NCBI GenBank assembly: GCA_963840975.1
Contig: CAWJBC010000021.1
Coordinates: 62,001-126,000 of the forward strand
From: JAADJA01 sp963840975
GTDB taxonomy: Bacteria; Bacteroidota; Bacteroidia; Bacteroidales; JAADJA01
Length of the DNA stretch: 64,000 nt
Direction: 5' to 3'
The notes beneath the pieces are model-generated. The model had not been told where the DNA came from. It worked only from the letters and a program-made list of their open reading frames with translations, and did not search any database. The translations under genes and the position numbers were made by a program. Each line of letters starts with the position of its first letter. Positions within the stretch are counted from its first letter, which is position 1. Below, piece after piece: positions 7,570 through 17,393 of the stretch.

Positions 7570-9612
7570 ATGGACAACACTATCACCACAAGAGCAGCAG
7601 ATAACATTAGGATTTTATCCCTGGCAATGGTCGAAAAGGCTAAATCGGGACATCCCGGCGGCGCAATGGGCGGAGCAGATTTTATCAACATCCTGTATTC
7701 CGAATTCCTGAATTTCGATCCCGATAACATGGAATGGCCTTTCCGCGACCGCTTTTTCCTCGATCCGGGTCACATGTCGGCAATGATGTACGCGGTTCTT
7801 GCAATGGTTGGAACCTATTCAATGGAGGATTTAAAGAATTTCAGGCAATGGCAAAGTCCGACACCCGGTCATCCGGAACTGGACGTAAAAAGAGGAATCG
7901 AAAACACTTCCGGACCTTTGGGTCAGGGACATGTGATGGCAGTCGGAGCAGCAATAGCCGAACGTTTTCTGGCCACCAAATTTGGCGAGTGGATGTCGCA
8001 TAAGACCTATACTTTTATTTCGGATGGAGGAACCCAGGAAGAAATTTCACAGGGAGCCGGAAGAATTGCCGGTTACCTTGGCTTGAATAACCTGGTTATG
8101 TTTTATGATTCGAACGATGTTCAACTCTCTACCAAAGTAGCTGAAGTAACCCGCGAAGAAACAGGTGGAAAATATGAATCGTGGGGATGGCGGGTGATGA
8201 CCATCAATGGCAATGACCCGGATGAGATTAGGGGAGCACTGATGAAAGCCAATGAGGAAAAGGAAAGACCGGTTCTCATCATCGGGAAAACCATCATGGG
8301 AAAAGGAAGCCTGACGGAGGCATCTGAATGTTTTGAAGGAATGGTTTCGACCCATGGACAGCCATTAAGCGCTGCAGGAGGGTCAGTAAACAAGACAATT
8401 GAAAATCTTGGTGGCGACCCGGAGAATCCTTTCTCCATTTTTCCTGATGTAAAGCAATTTTATGACGAAGTCCTTGAAGAGAAGCGGAGAATGGTTGTCA
8501 AAAGAAAAGCAGCTTATGAAGTTTGGAAAAAAGAAAATAATTCGCTGTCTATCCGTTTGGAGAAAATCCTGAACAGAGAAATTCCAGAAATTGATTTTGA
8601 GAAAATTGCCTTCAATCCCAACAGTGCAACCCGTGCGGTTTCTGCCAATGTCCTTTCTGAGTTTGCTGCCAAGGTTGAAAACATGATCGTCATTTCCGCT
8701 GACCTTTCTAACAGCGATAAAACAGATGGCTTCCTGAAAAATACGAAGCCAATGGCTCATCATGACTTTACCGGCGCATTTTTACATGCGGGTGTATCGG
8801 AGCTAACGATGGCCGCTATTGCCAACGGTATGGCTTTGCACAATATCATTCCTGTTTGCGGGACTTTCTTTGCTTTTTCCGATTATATGAAACCGGCTGT
8901 TAGATTAGCAGCCCTGATGCAGCTTCCCGTAAGGTATGTCTGGACTCACGATTCATTCAGGGTGGGAGAGGACGGACCAACCCATCAGCCGGTTGAGCAT
9001 GAAGCGCAGATACGTTTAATGGAAAAGCTAAAAAATCATAAAGGTCAAAACAGTATGTTGGTGCTGAGACCTGCAGATGGTGCCGAAACATTGGTCGCCT
9101 GGAAAATGGCACTGGAGAATAAAAGTACTCCGACTGCTTTGTTGCTTTCAAGGCAGAATATCACGGATTTACCTTTTGCTTCAGGAAAGGACAGGTATTC
9201 GGAAGCCCTTTCCAGTTATAAGGGTGCTTATATCGTTCAGAAAGACACAGATGAAATTGATTTGATACTCGTTGCATGTGGCTCTGAAGTGGCAACCCTG
9301 ATAAAAGCTGCCGAAATCCTCCGGAAAGAAAAAGGATTTAAAATCCAGGTTGTATCTGCCATTTCAGAAGGGCTTTTCAGGCTTCAGGATGAAACCTATC
9401 AGAAAACAATCATTCCAGCAAACATTCCGGTTTTAGCCTTAACAGCAGGGCTTCCGGTTACGATGGCCGGATTTGTTGGGCCCAATGGAAAAGTTGTTGG
9501 TCTTGATCATTTCGGTTATTCTGCACCGGCTAAAGTATTGGACGAAAAATTTGGGTTTACGCCGGAGAACATAGCGAAAGAGGCAATAGAATATTTAGAG
9601 GACATTTCCTAA
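7570..9612 (+). CDS. tkt: Transketolase
   Basis: A thiamine-diphosphate enzyme of the non-oxidative pentose phosphate pathway that transfers two-carbon units between sugar phosphates. The chosen ATG gives 680 residues (MDNTITTRA...); a further 14 codons upstream are open but overlap pdxB. Visible motifs are GHPGG near the N-terminus, the ThDP-binding GGTQEEISQGAGR...FYDSND region, ISADLSNSDKTDGF and VWTHDSFRVGEDGPTHQPVEH in the pyrimidine domain, and a C-terminal transketolase domain (ILVACGSEVATL). It is a full-length single chain, not the split form. It is probably co-transcribed with pdxB. Confidence 0.95.
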   Translation: MDNTITTRAADNIRILSLAMVEKAKSGHPGGAMGGADFINILYSEFLNFDPDNMEWPFRDRFFLDPGHMSAMMYAVLAMVGTYSMEDLKNFRQWQSPTPGHPELDVKRGIENTSGPLGQGHVMAVGAAIAERFLATKFGEWMSHKTYTFISDGGTQEEISQGAGRIAGYLGLNNLVMFYDSNDVQLSTKVAEVTREETGGKYESWGWRVMTINGNDPDEIRGALMKANEEKERPVLIIGKTIMGKGSLTEASECFEGMVSTHGQPLSAAGGSVNKTIENLGGDPENPFSIFPDVKQFYDEVLEEKRRMVVKRKAAYEVWKKENNSLSIRLEKILNREIPEIDFEKIAFNPNSATRAVSANVLSEFAAKVENMIVISADLSNSDKTDGFLKNTKPMAHHDFTGAFLHAGVSELTMAAIANGMALHNIIPVCGTFFAFSDYMKPAVRLAALMQLPVRYVWTHDSFRVGEDGPTHQPVEHEAQIRLMEKLKNHKGQNSMLVLRPADGAETLVAWKMALENKSTPTALLLSRQNITDLPFASGKDRYSEALSSYKGAYIVQKDTDEIDLILVACGSEVATLIKAAEILRKEKGFKIQVVSAISEGLFRLQDETYQKTIIPANIPVLALTAGLPVTMAGFVGPNGKVVGLDHFGYSAPAKVLDEKFGFTPENIAKEAIEYLEDIS

Positions 9613-9793
9613 ACTTTGCTTTTCCCAATTTATTGAAGGAATGTCAGATGGATAATCCGAAAGCAAATCCATAAGGATTTTCCCGAGGGGATTGCTATGC
9701 AAGAAATACCTGCACTATTCTAATCTGCATTTCATTGCACTGGCACACCGGAGCAAAAATCCTGACGGTTAATATTTGGAGAATATTAAAGCG

Positions 9794-10009
9794 CTAAACA
9801 GGTATGAAAAGTGTACCCGCTTCTGATTTATTTACAGGTATGGAAAGTTTATTTTCTTTTAACCCTTCTAAATGAAATTGAATGGCTTCATAAATGTTTT
9901 TCTCTGTTTCATCCTTCGTTTTACCAGTAGCAATACATCCGGGCAAATCAGGAGCATAGGCGCTGTAACCGGTCAACGTTTTCTCAAAAATTACCAGGTA
10001 TTTATTCAT
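9794..10009 (-). CDS. hicB: HicB-type antitoxin
   Basis: A 71-residue protein of the HicB family, the antitoxin that blocks HicA. It has the degenerate RNase-H-like fold signature: KYLVIFEKTLTGYSAYAPDLPGCIATGKTKDETEKNIYEA shows the PDLPGC motif. No DNA-binding HTH or ribbon-helix-helix extension is obvious, so this is a short form. The ATG at 10009 starts one base after the hicA stop; an earlier TTG would overlap hicA. The order is toxin then antitoxin, usual for hicAB. It converges on transketolase with a 181-bp gap. Confidence 0.85.
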   Translation of the reverse strand: MNKYLVIFEKTLTGYSAYAPDLPGCIATGKTKDETEKNIYEAIQFHLEGLKENKLSIPVNKSEAGTLFIPV

Positions 10010-10010
10010 C

Positions 10011-10202
10011 TTATAATTCAATTTGTGCTTGTTTTAAAATACTGTTTAGCGTTCCCTTTGCTATATCATCCGACAATCTATGTCCTGAAATTGTAACCAA
10101 TCCGGTTTTGATTTGATGCTTGTATTGTCTGTGGCTTCCTTTTTGTCGGGATAAATACCAACCATCACTTTCAATTAACCGAATGATTTCATTAACTTTC
10201 AA
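10011..10202 (-). CDS. hicA: HicA-type mRNA interferase toxin
   Basis: A small double-stranded-RNA-binding-like toxin that cleaves mRNA. The visible signature is DGWYLSRQKGSHRQY with the catalytic His in GSH, then VTISGH and a C-terminal helix (LNSILKQAQIEL). No ATG exists in frame. Two TTG codons are possible, at 10226 and 10202. A strong promoter with its -7 box at 10224-10231 would start transcription near 10218, downstream of the first TTG, so TTG at 10202 is chosen (63 residues). Frame and family are clear; the start is inferred. Confidence 0.82.
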   Translation of the reverse strand: MKVNEIIRLIESDGWYLSRQKGSHRQYKHQIKTGLVTISGHRLSDDIAKGTLNSILKQAQIEL

Positions 10203-10223
10203 AGTTAGCTTAAATTTAAAAGG

Positions 10224-10255
10224 CAAATATACCGTAAATTTTCTTTGGGATCAAA
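10224..10255 (-). promoter_or_regulatory. Bacteroidota-type promoter of hicAB
   Basis: On the minus strand, TTTG (10255-10252), a 20-nt spacer and TATATTTG (10231-10224) match the Bacteroidota -33/-7 consensus exactly. Transcription should begin about 10218. This fixes the hicA start at the second TTG codon. Confidence 0.75.
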
Positions 10256-10363
10256 ACTGCAAAATTCTATAAATGTCTTTGAGTTTTTTGATTACGTGCG
10301 AGGTTGGATAATACTGAATGGAATAGGATAAAGTATTAAGATACAAATTCTATAAATAAAAAA

Positions 10364-10393
10364 TTTCAAATATTAATTAATTTACTATCTTTG
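10364..10393 (+). promoter_or_regulatory. Bacteroidota-type promoter of rimP-nusA-infB
   Basis: TTTC (10364-10367), an 18-nt spacer and TATCTTTG (10386-10393) resemble the -33/-7 consensus. Transcription from here gives a leader of about 95 nt before rimP that includes the G-rich hairpin at 10458-10475. Confidence 0.6.
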
Positions 10394-10457
10394 CCGCGCT
10401 TTTTTGGAGCGGAAATTTAAAGCGTCGCAGGCGATTTAAAACAGGAAATTATGATTC

Positions 10458-10475
10458 GGGGGGGCTTCAGTCCCC
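10458..10475 (+). promoter_or_regulatory. G-run/C-run hairpin in rimP leader
   Basis: A run of seven G, then CTTCAGT, then CCCC can fold into a short, very stable stem-loop 20 nt before the rimP ATG. It could influence ribosome access to rimP. There are too few T residues after it for a terminator. Confidence 0.45.
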
Positions 10476-10494
10476 TCTTTCATTGAATAAAGTA

Positions 10495-10947
10495 ATGGTT
10501 CAGAGTGAAATAGAAAATATTGTGAATGACTACTTTGAAGGAAAGGAATATTTCCTGGTGGATGTCATGTTGAGGAAAGGCAATGTGATTGATGTTATTA
10601 TTGATGGCGACAACGGAGTGACTATCAAAGATTGCGTGAAGATCAGCAGGTTCATCGAATCGAATTTCGACAGGGAGCAGGAGGATTTTGAACTGAGGGT
10701 TTCTTCACCAGGTATTGACCGACCTTTTAAACTGAAAAGGCAGTACCACAAATACCTTGAGAGGGAGGTTCAGCTTACAACAATTGAAGAAAAGAAACTG
10801 GAAGGAGTTCTGAAATCAGTTACGGAAGAAGGAGTTGTAATTGAAATTAAACAGGGAAAGAAGGGAAAGGAAATAGTTAGTGAAAATGTGCTGTTTGCCG
10901 ACATAAAAGAAACAAAGCCGGTAATCAGCTTCAAAGCGAACGAATGA
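10495..10947 (+). CDS. rimP: Ribosome maturation factor RimP
   Basis: RimP assists maturation of the 30S subunit. The protein has 150 residues from the ATG; a TTG four codons earlier is also open but less likely. The N-terminal domain carries FLVDVMLRKGNVIDVIIDGDNGVTI and the family signature LRVSSPGIDRPFK; a C-terminal SH3-like domain follows (LEGVLKSVTEEGVVIEI). It is the first gene of the conserved rimP-nusA-infB operon, 24 bp before nusA. The synteny confirms the call. Confidence 0.93.
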   Translation: MVQSEIENIVNDYFEGKEYFLVDVMLRKGNVIDVIIDGDNGVTIKDCVKISRFIESNFDREQEDFELRVSSPGIDRPFKLKRQYHKYLEREVQLTTIEEKKLEGVLKSVTEEGVVIEIKQGKKGKEIVSENVLFADIKETKPVISFKANE

Positions 10948-10971
10948 AACAAATAAGAATCAATTGATAAA

Positions 10972-12207
10972 ATGGAACACATCAATTTAGTTGAAACATT
11001 TTCGGAATTTAAAGAATTTAAAAACATTGACAGGGAGACCATGATGCGTATCCTTGAAGATATTTTCAGGCACATGCTTACCAAGCGGTTTGGTGCATCC
11101 GATAATTTCGATATCATTGTCAATATTGATAAAGGAGATCTCGAAATTTGGAGGAACAGGACCATTGTTGAAGACGGTGCTGTGGAAGATGAAAATCTTC
11201 AGATTGCCTATTCCGCAGCAATAAAAATAGAGCCTGACTTTGAAATAGGTGAAGATGTTGTCGAAGAGATCAAAATGGGTGACTTTGGCAGGAGAGAAAT
11301 CCTCTCCATCAGGCAGAACCTGATCTCTAAGATACAGGAGTACGAAAAAGACAATGTCTACCGCAAATACAAAGAACGCATCAGTGAAATAATCACCGGT
11401 GAAGTTTATCAGGTTTGGAAAAAGGAAATTCTCGTACTTGATGATGAAGGGATAGAGCTGGTGCTTCCCAAGTCGGAGCAAATTCCTACTGATTTTTATC
11501 GCAAAGGTGATACCATCAGAGCGGTAGTTTCAAAAGTGGAGATGAGAAACAATACTCCTGCCATCATTTTGTCGAGAACTTCTCCTATATTTCTTGAAAG
11601 GCTGTTTGAATCAGAGGTTCCGGAGGTGTTCGATGGACTTATTACCATAAAAAATATTGTCAGGGTGCCGGGCGAAAGAGCAAAAATAGCCGTTGAATCG
11701 TATGACGATAGAATTGATCCGGTAGGAGCTTGTGTGGGTATGAAAGGCTCGCGTATTCATGGCATCGTTCGTGAACTGAAAAACGAAAACATAGATGTGA
11801 TCAATTATACATCGAATCCATCATTGTATATTTCCCGTGCATTAAGTCCGGCAAAAATCTCATCCATAAACATCCTTGAGGCTGAGAAGAAAGCTGAGGT
11901 TTACTTAAGACCAGACCAGGTTTCGTTAGCTATCGGAAAGGGCGGGTACAATATCAAATTGGCAGGTAAACTTACCGGTTATGAAATTGATGTTTACCGT
12001 GAAGCAGATGTTGATTCAGAAGATGTTGACCTTTATGAATTTTCTGACGAAATTGAGGAATGGATCATTGATGCCTTTAAAGCCATTGGGTGCGATACGG
12101 CAAAGAGTGTTCTCAGTCTGAGTATTGAGGATATGGTGAAACGCACTGATTTGGAGGAAGAAACAGTGAAAGAAGTCGTCAGGATTTTAAAGGAAGAGTT
12201 TGAATAA
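10972..12207 (+). CDS. nusA: Transcription termination/antitermination factor NusA
   Basis: NusA binds RNA polymerase and nascent RNA and modulates pausing, termination and antitermination. The 411-residue protein has an N-terminal polymerase-binding domain (to ~125), an S1 domain (GEVYQVWKKEILVLDDEGIELVLPKSEQIP), then two KH domains marked by VGACVGMKGSRIHGIVREL and SLAIGKGGYNIKLAGKLTGYEID, and a short C-terminal helix-hairpin region (CDTAKSVLSLSIEDMVKRTDLEEE). The two AR repeats of the E. coli protein are absent, as is usual outside proteobacteria. Confidence 0.95.
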   Translation: MEHINLVETFSEFKEFKNIDRETMMRILEDIFRHMLTKRFGASDNFDIIVNIDKGDLEIWRNRTIVEDGAVEDENLQIAYSAAIKIEPDFEIGEDVVEEIKMGDFGRREILSIRQNLISKIQEYEKDNVYRKYKERISEIITGEVYQVWKKEILVLDDEGIELVLPKSEQIPTDFYRKGDTIRAVVSKVEMRNNTPAIILSRTSPIFLERLFESEVPEVFDGLITIKNIVRVPGERAKIAVESYDDRIDPVGACVGMKGSRIHGIVRELKNENIDVINYTSNPSLYISRALSPAKISSINILEAEKKAEVYLRPDQVSLAIGKGGYNIKLAGKLTGYEIDVYREADVDSEDVDLYEFSDEIEEWIIDAFKAIGCDTAKSVLSLSIEDMVKRTDLEEETVKEVVRILKEEFE

Positions 12208-12264
12208 TTTTAATCAATGTGGTTTTAACGAATTTATTTAAAGCAGGAAAATTTAAGAAGGTAC

Positions 12265-15200
12265 ATGGCAGAAACTGACAAACCGACTATGAGGCTTACA
12301 AAAGCCGCAAAAGAGTTTAACATTGGGATTTCTACTATCATTGAGTTTCTTTCTAAAAAAGGAATGACAATAGAAAAAGATCCTAACACCAAGCTTTCGG
12401 CTGATATGCTGGATTTGCTTGAACGTGAATTTCATTTACAAAAATCAGTTAAAGAAGAAGCCGATAAAAAGGGTCTTGGATTTGGCAACCATGTTACGAT
12501 TACAATTGAAGATAATAAATTAAAGGAAAATTTCAGGGAAACAGAAATCGAAACTGCTGAAGTATTTATTAAAACTACTACCCTTCCTAAAAAGGAAGCC
12601 GAACCTGAAAAAGTAGCTGATAAAACTTCAAAAGAAACTTCAACCAAAACACAAAAGGTTGCAGCTGGCAATGATACAGCAACAACAACCGCTAAAGAAG
12701 TATTATCTCAAAAAGAAATACCATCTGCTGAAAAGAAAGCTACAGGCAAAAAAGTTAAAGAGGAAAAACCTTCTACCGCTGAGGAAACGGCTGAGCCATC
12801 ATCAACCGAACAGGTTTCAAAAACTGAAGTTGATGTGAAGGCGGATAAGCCTGATCTTCATCTTAAGGTTTTAGATACAATAGACCTCTCTAAAATTAAT
12901 GAGCGTACCAAACCCAAAAGAAAGACATCCGAAGAAAAGAAAAAAGAGAGGGAAGAAAAGTCAGAGGACAAAAAGAAGGACCAGAAAAAAAGCAAAGAAG
13001 AACCAAAGGCTGAAGATGTTGTTGTTGAGGAAATTGTAGCTCCACCTGTTGTCATCGAAAAAGCTGAGGTTGCTCCTGAGAAAGTTGAAGAAAAGAAAGT
13101 GGATGACCCGAATTTCATCAAAACCCGGTTTGAGAAACTGGAAGGGCCCAAGATTCTTGATAAAATTCAGCTTCCGGTCGAAAAGAAAAGATCGGATAAG
13201 AAACCTGTTGCATCTTCAAAGGACCCGGATATGTCGTCCAGAAGAAAGAAACGCAAGAGAATAAAGAAAAAAAGTGAACAACCAGAAGGTCAGGACAAAG
13301 ATAAAAAAACAACAGCAACTGAGAGTAAACCTTCCCAACCCAAGTACAGGGATAAACGGATCAGGAAGGAGCGAGAAAGACCTGAAATATCGGAAGGAGA
13401 TATCCAACAACAGATCAAGGAAACCCTTGCAAAACTAACAGGTGTTGGTAAGTCAAAAGCGTCAAAATACCGTAAAGAAAAGCGACAAACCGTCAGCCAT
13501 CTCAAACAGAAAGAACTCGAAAAATTAGCTGAAGAAAAGAATATTATTAAAGTCACAGAGTTTGTGACCGCAAATGAGTTGGCAACCATGATGAATGTGC
13601 AGGTAAACCAGATCATTTCTACCTGTATGACACTGGGCCTTTTTGTTTCGATCAATCAGCGACTTGATGCTGAAACTTTGACCCTTGTCGCCGAAGAATT
13701 CGGATACAAAGTTGAATTTGTCAGTGCTGATTTCCAGGAGACGATGCAGGAGGAATTGGAAGAAGACAATCCTGAAGATTTGGCTCCCCGCGCACCTATT
13801 GTAACAGTAATGGGGCATGTTGACCATGGCAAAACCAAATTACTTGATTTTATCAGAAAAGCCAATGTGATGGACGGCGAAGCCGGAGGGATTACACAGC
13901 ATATAGGGGCTTACGAGTTTATCACCGATGGCGGAAAGAAAATCACTTTCCTTGATACACCCGGTCATGAGGCTTTTACTGCCATGCGGGCAAGAGGTGC
14001 TAAGGTAACTGATGTTGCCATCATCGTGATTGCTGCGGATGATAACGTGATGCCGCAAACCATAGAAGCGATTAATCATGCTCAGGCTGCTGGTGTGCCT
14101 ATCGTATTCGCTATTAATAAAATTGACAAGCCCGGAGCAAACCCCGAGCGAATTAAAGAGGAACTTTCCAAAATGAACATTCTTGTTGAAGACTGGGGTG
14201 GAAAGTACCAGAGCCAGGAAATTTCTGCAAAACAAGGTATTAATATTGAAGTATTGCTTGATAAAGTCCTGCTTGAGGCAGAGTTGCTTGATTTGAAAGC
14301 CAATCCCAGTAAGCCCGCTTTTGGCACTGTAATCGAGAGCGCTCTCGATAAAGGACGCGGATATGTTGCTAAACTCCTAGTTCAGGAGGGAACTCTTGAA
14401 ACAGGTGATATGGTTTTGGCCGGCTCCACGTATGGTAAGATAAAAGCAATGTACAATGAGCGGAACCAAAGGATCACCATTGCCGGACCTTCAACCCCAC
14501 TTTTATTATTGGGTCTAAATGGAGCGCCTCAGGCGGGCGATGTTTTTAAAGTATTAAAAGATGAACGTGATGCCAAAACCATTGCCAATAAGCGTCAGCA
14601 ATTGCAGAGGGAACAAGGCATCAGGACACAAAAGCATATCACGTTGGATGAAATCGGACGACGGATTGCAATAGGTGATTTCAAAGAATTGAACATTATT
14701 GTGAAGGGCGATGTGGACGGATCAGTTGAAGCCCTTTCCGATTCATTGCTTAAATTATCCAATGAACAAATCCAGGTGAACATCATCCACAAATCAGTTG
14801 GAGCTGTCACTGAAACTGATGTATTGCTTGCTTCCGCTTCGGATGCAGTGATCGTAGCGTTCCAGGTACGTCCATCGCTGAACGCTAGAAAATTGGCTGA
14901 ACAGGAGCAGATTGATATCAGGCTTTATTCCATCATTTACCAGGCTATTGAAGAAATTAAGGCTGCAATGGAAGGGATGCTCTCACCCGATATTGAGGAA
15001 AAAATTATTTGCAACGTAGAGGTTAGAGAAGTATTCAAAATTACCAAAGTCGGAACTGTTGCCGGCTGTATGGTGCTGGATGGAACCATTACCCGTAATA
15101 CCAGGGTCAGAATTATTCGTGACGGTATTGTAGTCTACACTGGCAACCTTGGTTCACTCAAGCGTTTCAAAGACGATGTTAAAGAAGTGAAATCAGGTTA

Positions 15201-15294
15201 TGAGTGTGGTTTGAATATTGAGAATTTTAATGACATCAAGGTAGGCGATATAGTTGAGGGTTATGAAGAAGTTGAAGTGAAAAAGAAACTTTAA
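12265..15294 (+). CDS. infB: Translation initiation factor IF-2
   Basis: IF-2 is the GTPase that brings initiator tRNA to the 30S subunit and drives subunit joining. The 1009-residue chain is long because of a Lys/Glu/Ala/Pro-rich linker (about residues 80-400) typical of Bacteroidota IF-2. An IF2-N helical domain is at the very N-terminus (MRLTKAAKEFNIGISTIIEFL) and a second one precedes the G domain (VTEFVTANELATMMNV). G-domain motifs: P-loop VTVMGHVDHGKTKL, DTPGHEAFTAMRARG, NKIDKPGA. Domains II-IV follow to the C-terminus. It is the last recognised gene of the operon. Confidence 0.96.
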   Translation: MAETDKPTMRLTKAAKEFNIGISTIIEFLSKKGMTIEKDPNTKLSADMLDLLEREFHLQKSVKEEADKKGLGFGNHVTITIEDNKLKENFRETEIETAEVFIKTTTLPKKEAEPEKVADKTSKETSTKTQKVAAGNDTATTTAKEVLSQKEIPSAEKKATGKKVKEEKPSTAEETAEPSSTEQVSKTEVDVKADKPDLHLKVLDTIDLSKINERTKPKRKTSEEKKKEREEKSEDKKKDQKKSKEEPKAEDVVVEEIVAPPVVIEKAEVAPEKVEEKKVDDPNFIKTRFEKLEGPKILDKIQLPVEKKRSDKKPVASSKDPDMSSRRKKRKRIKKKSEQPEGQDKDKKTTATESKPSQPKYRDKRIRKERERPEISEGDIQQQIKETLAKLTGVGKSKASKYRKEKRQTVSHLKQKELEKLAEEKNIIKVTEFVTANELATMMNVQVNQIISTCMTLGLFVSINQRLDAETLTLVAEEFGYKVEFVSADFQETMQEELEEDNPEDLAPRAPIVTVMGHVDHGKTKLLDFIRKANVMDGEAGGITQHIGAYEFITDGGKKITFLDTPGHEAFTAMRARGAKVTDVAIIVIAADDNVMPQTIEAINHAQAAGVPIVFAINKIDKPGANPERIKEELSKMNILVEDWGGKYQSQEISAKQGINIEVLLDKVLLEAELLDLKANPSKPAFGTVIESALDKGRGYVAKLLVQEGTLETGDMVLAGSTYGKIKAMYNERNQRITIAGPSTPLLLLGLNGAPQAGDVFKVLKDERDAKTIANKRQQLQREQGIRTQKHITLDEIGRRIAIGDFKELNIIVKGDVDGSVEALSDSLLKLSNEQIQVNIIHKSVGAVTETDVLLASASDAVIVAFQVRPSLNARKLAEQEQIDIRLYSIIYQAIEEIKAAMEGMLSPDIEEKIICNVEVREVFKITKVGTVAGCMVLDGTITRNTRVRIIRDGIVVYTGNLGSLKRFKDDVKEVKSGYECGLNIENFNDIKVGDIVEGYEEVEVKKKL

Positions 15295-15814
15295 TTACTG
15301 ACCTGTATTTCCGCCAATCCATTACCGGGATATTATAATATTTTTTCCTTCGCTGAAAACACCATTCATCAATCTTTTGTTTAGCTGTTAGCATAATTTA
15401 ATGCCGCACGAAAAATCTTGAATTTAAATTTTCTGCCATTATCTCCAGCAGAAAGTAGCTTCCTGAGAATACCCCCTTTCACTTACACTTAAAATTATTG
15501 CTAGCCCAACAGCAAAGTGATCTTTTTGTTGGATTTAACTGGTGAGATTTCGGAGGATATTTAGCAATCATTTTGTTTTATGATGGTATTGGTATAAATT
15601 AATATGAAACAATTGATTGCCATTCTTCGTACTATCCATGTTTTTAAAATTAAAAAAAGTGTCCGACTGGTCGTAAATTGCAGATAATCAGATAATGAGT
15701 AAATGACAGATGTGGAACAGAACTCGCAGTCAGGGAATAAGTAAAACAATTTGGTAATCTTTTCTCATTTTGGGAAAGCAAAAAAATAGTAACTTCGAAA
15801 CGAAATAAATTTTT
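15295..15814. other. Gene-free interval after infB
   Basis: 520 bp with no supported gene or RNA. A weak imperfect hairpin around 15506-15532 (CCAACAGCAAAG / CTTTTTGTTGG) followed by ATTT may end the infB transcript. Before the downstream regulator gene, TTTG (15769-15772) and TAACTTCG (15790-15797), 17 nt apart, resemble a promoter with one mismatch. Confidence 0.5.
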
Positions 15815-17158
15815 ATGAATTCATTCAAGATATTCATTGTTGAGGATGACCCATTGTATGGAGAGATGTTGAAATATCACTTATCACTCAATCCGGACAA
15901 TGAGGTCGTGAAATTTGAGACAGGCTCTGATTGTTTGAAGAACCTGTATCAGAATCCATCGCTTATATCGCTTGATTATTCCTTACCTGATATGTCGGGT
16001 TTTGATGTGATCAGAAAGGTCAGGGAATTCAACGCGGAAATTCCAATTGTAATCGTATCAGGTCAGGAGGATGTCGCTACAGCTGTCAGACTTCTGAAAG
16101 ATGGTGCTTACGATTATTTTGTAAAAGACGAAGACACCAAGGAACGCTTGTGGAATACCCTGAGGAATATCAAAGAACGGCTGGAATTAAAAGAAGAAAT
16201 TAATGTTTTAAAGGAAGAAATTGGTAAAAAATATGAGTTTAAGCGCATAATCAAAGGAAACAGTGCTGCTATCAAACAAATATTTCAACTCATTGAAAAA
16301 GCAACCTATACAAATATAACGGTTTCGCTTTATGGAGAAACAGGTACTGGTAAGGAGCTTGTTGCAAAAGCCATCCATTATAACTCGACAAGGGCAAAAT
16401 ATACATTTGTTCCTATCAATGTTACTGCTATCCCACACGAACTTATCGAAAGTGAATTTTTTGGTCATGAGAAGGGTGCCTTTACCGGTGCTAATTCGCG
16501 GAAAATCGGAAAATTTGAGTTAGCCAATAAAGGAACCATTTTTCTGGATGAAATCGGTGAAATGGATTTAAATATGCAAGCCAAACTGTTGCGTGTTATC
16601 CAGGAAAAGGAACTGACCCGTGTGGGAGGAAATAAATCAGTAAAATTCGATGCCCGAGTAATAGTAGCCACCAACAGAAACCTTGCAAAAGAGGTTCAAA
16701 AAGGGAATTTCAGGGAAGACTTGTATTACCGGCTACTCGGTTTGCCAATCGAAATTCCGCCCCTTCGTTTTCGCGGGAGCGATATTCTTATCCTTGCTAA
16801 ATATTTTGTTGATGAGTTCTGCAAGGAGAATAAAATGAGCAAGATGGAGATTTCTGCCAAAGCTCAGGAAAAGTTAATGAAATATCCTTTCCCTGGAAAT
16901 GTTCGTGAACTTAAAGCTGTAATGGAACTGGCATGTGTGATGACGAATTCCGAAATGATAGAAGAAGACCATATCTCATTCAATTCTACTAATGCTAAAA
17001 GTGATTTTCTTCTTGAGGAGGACTCTTTGGAAGGTTATGTCAAAAAAATTATTAAATTTTACCTTCAGAAGTACAACAACAATGTGATGGTAGTTGCAAA
17101 AAAACTCGATATTGGGAAGTCAACGATTTATCGAATGTTGAAAAACAATGAAATATAG
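15815..17158 (+). CDS. Sigma-54-dependent response regulator (NtrC family)
   Basis: A 447-residue activator with an N-terminal receiver (phospho-acceptor Asp54 in SLDYSLPDM; Lys104 region YFVKDED), a central AAA+ domain and a C-terminal Fis-type HTH (VVAKKLDIGKSTIYRML). The AAA+ domain has Walker A GETGTGKE (174-181), the sigma-54 contact loop GAFTGA (221-226), Walker B FLDEIGEM (DE 245-246) and the arginine-finger region FREDLYYRL. Intact GAFTGA means it should open sigma-54 promoters. Its cognate kinase is not adjacent; the next gene encodes an HPt protein that may feed it phosphate. Confidence 0.94.
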   Translation: MNSFKIFIVEDDPLYGEMLKYHLSLNPDNEVVKFETGSDCLKNLYQNPSLISLDYSLPDMSGFDVIRKVREFNAEIPIVIVSGQEDVATAVRLLKDGAYDYFVKDEDTKERLWNTLRNIKERLELKEEINVLKEEIGKKYEFKRIIKGNSAAIKQIFQLIEKATYTNITVSLYGETGTGKELVAKAIHYNSTRAKYTFVPINVTAIPHELIESEFFGHEKGAFTGANSRKIGKFELANKGTIFLDEIGEMDLNMQAKLLRVIQEKELTRVGGNKSVKFDARVIVATNRNLAKEVQKGNFREDLYYRLLGLPIEIPPLRFRGSDILILAKYFVDEFCKENKMSKMEISAKAQEKLMKYPFPGNVRELKAVMELACVMTNSEMIEEDHISFNSTNAKSDFLLEEDSLEGYVKKIIKFYLQKYNNNVMVVAKKLDIGKSTIYRMLKNNEI

Positions 17159-17393
17159 AAATTATGTTTATGAAATCTGAAGAATTGATAGTCAGAATGA
17201 GATGATTGGAGTATTTTCCATTTTCAAATATACATTGGGTTTATCAAAAAGAGAATTTTATATTATTCAAATGATTCAATAACCTCTTTATCCACAAGCC
17301 TTTGGGTAAATGGTATAATAGTTGTAAAACTTCCTACAACAAAGAAATGAATTTTAAATAGTTGTATTTTCATCACATTTTAAAAAAGAAGGC

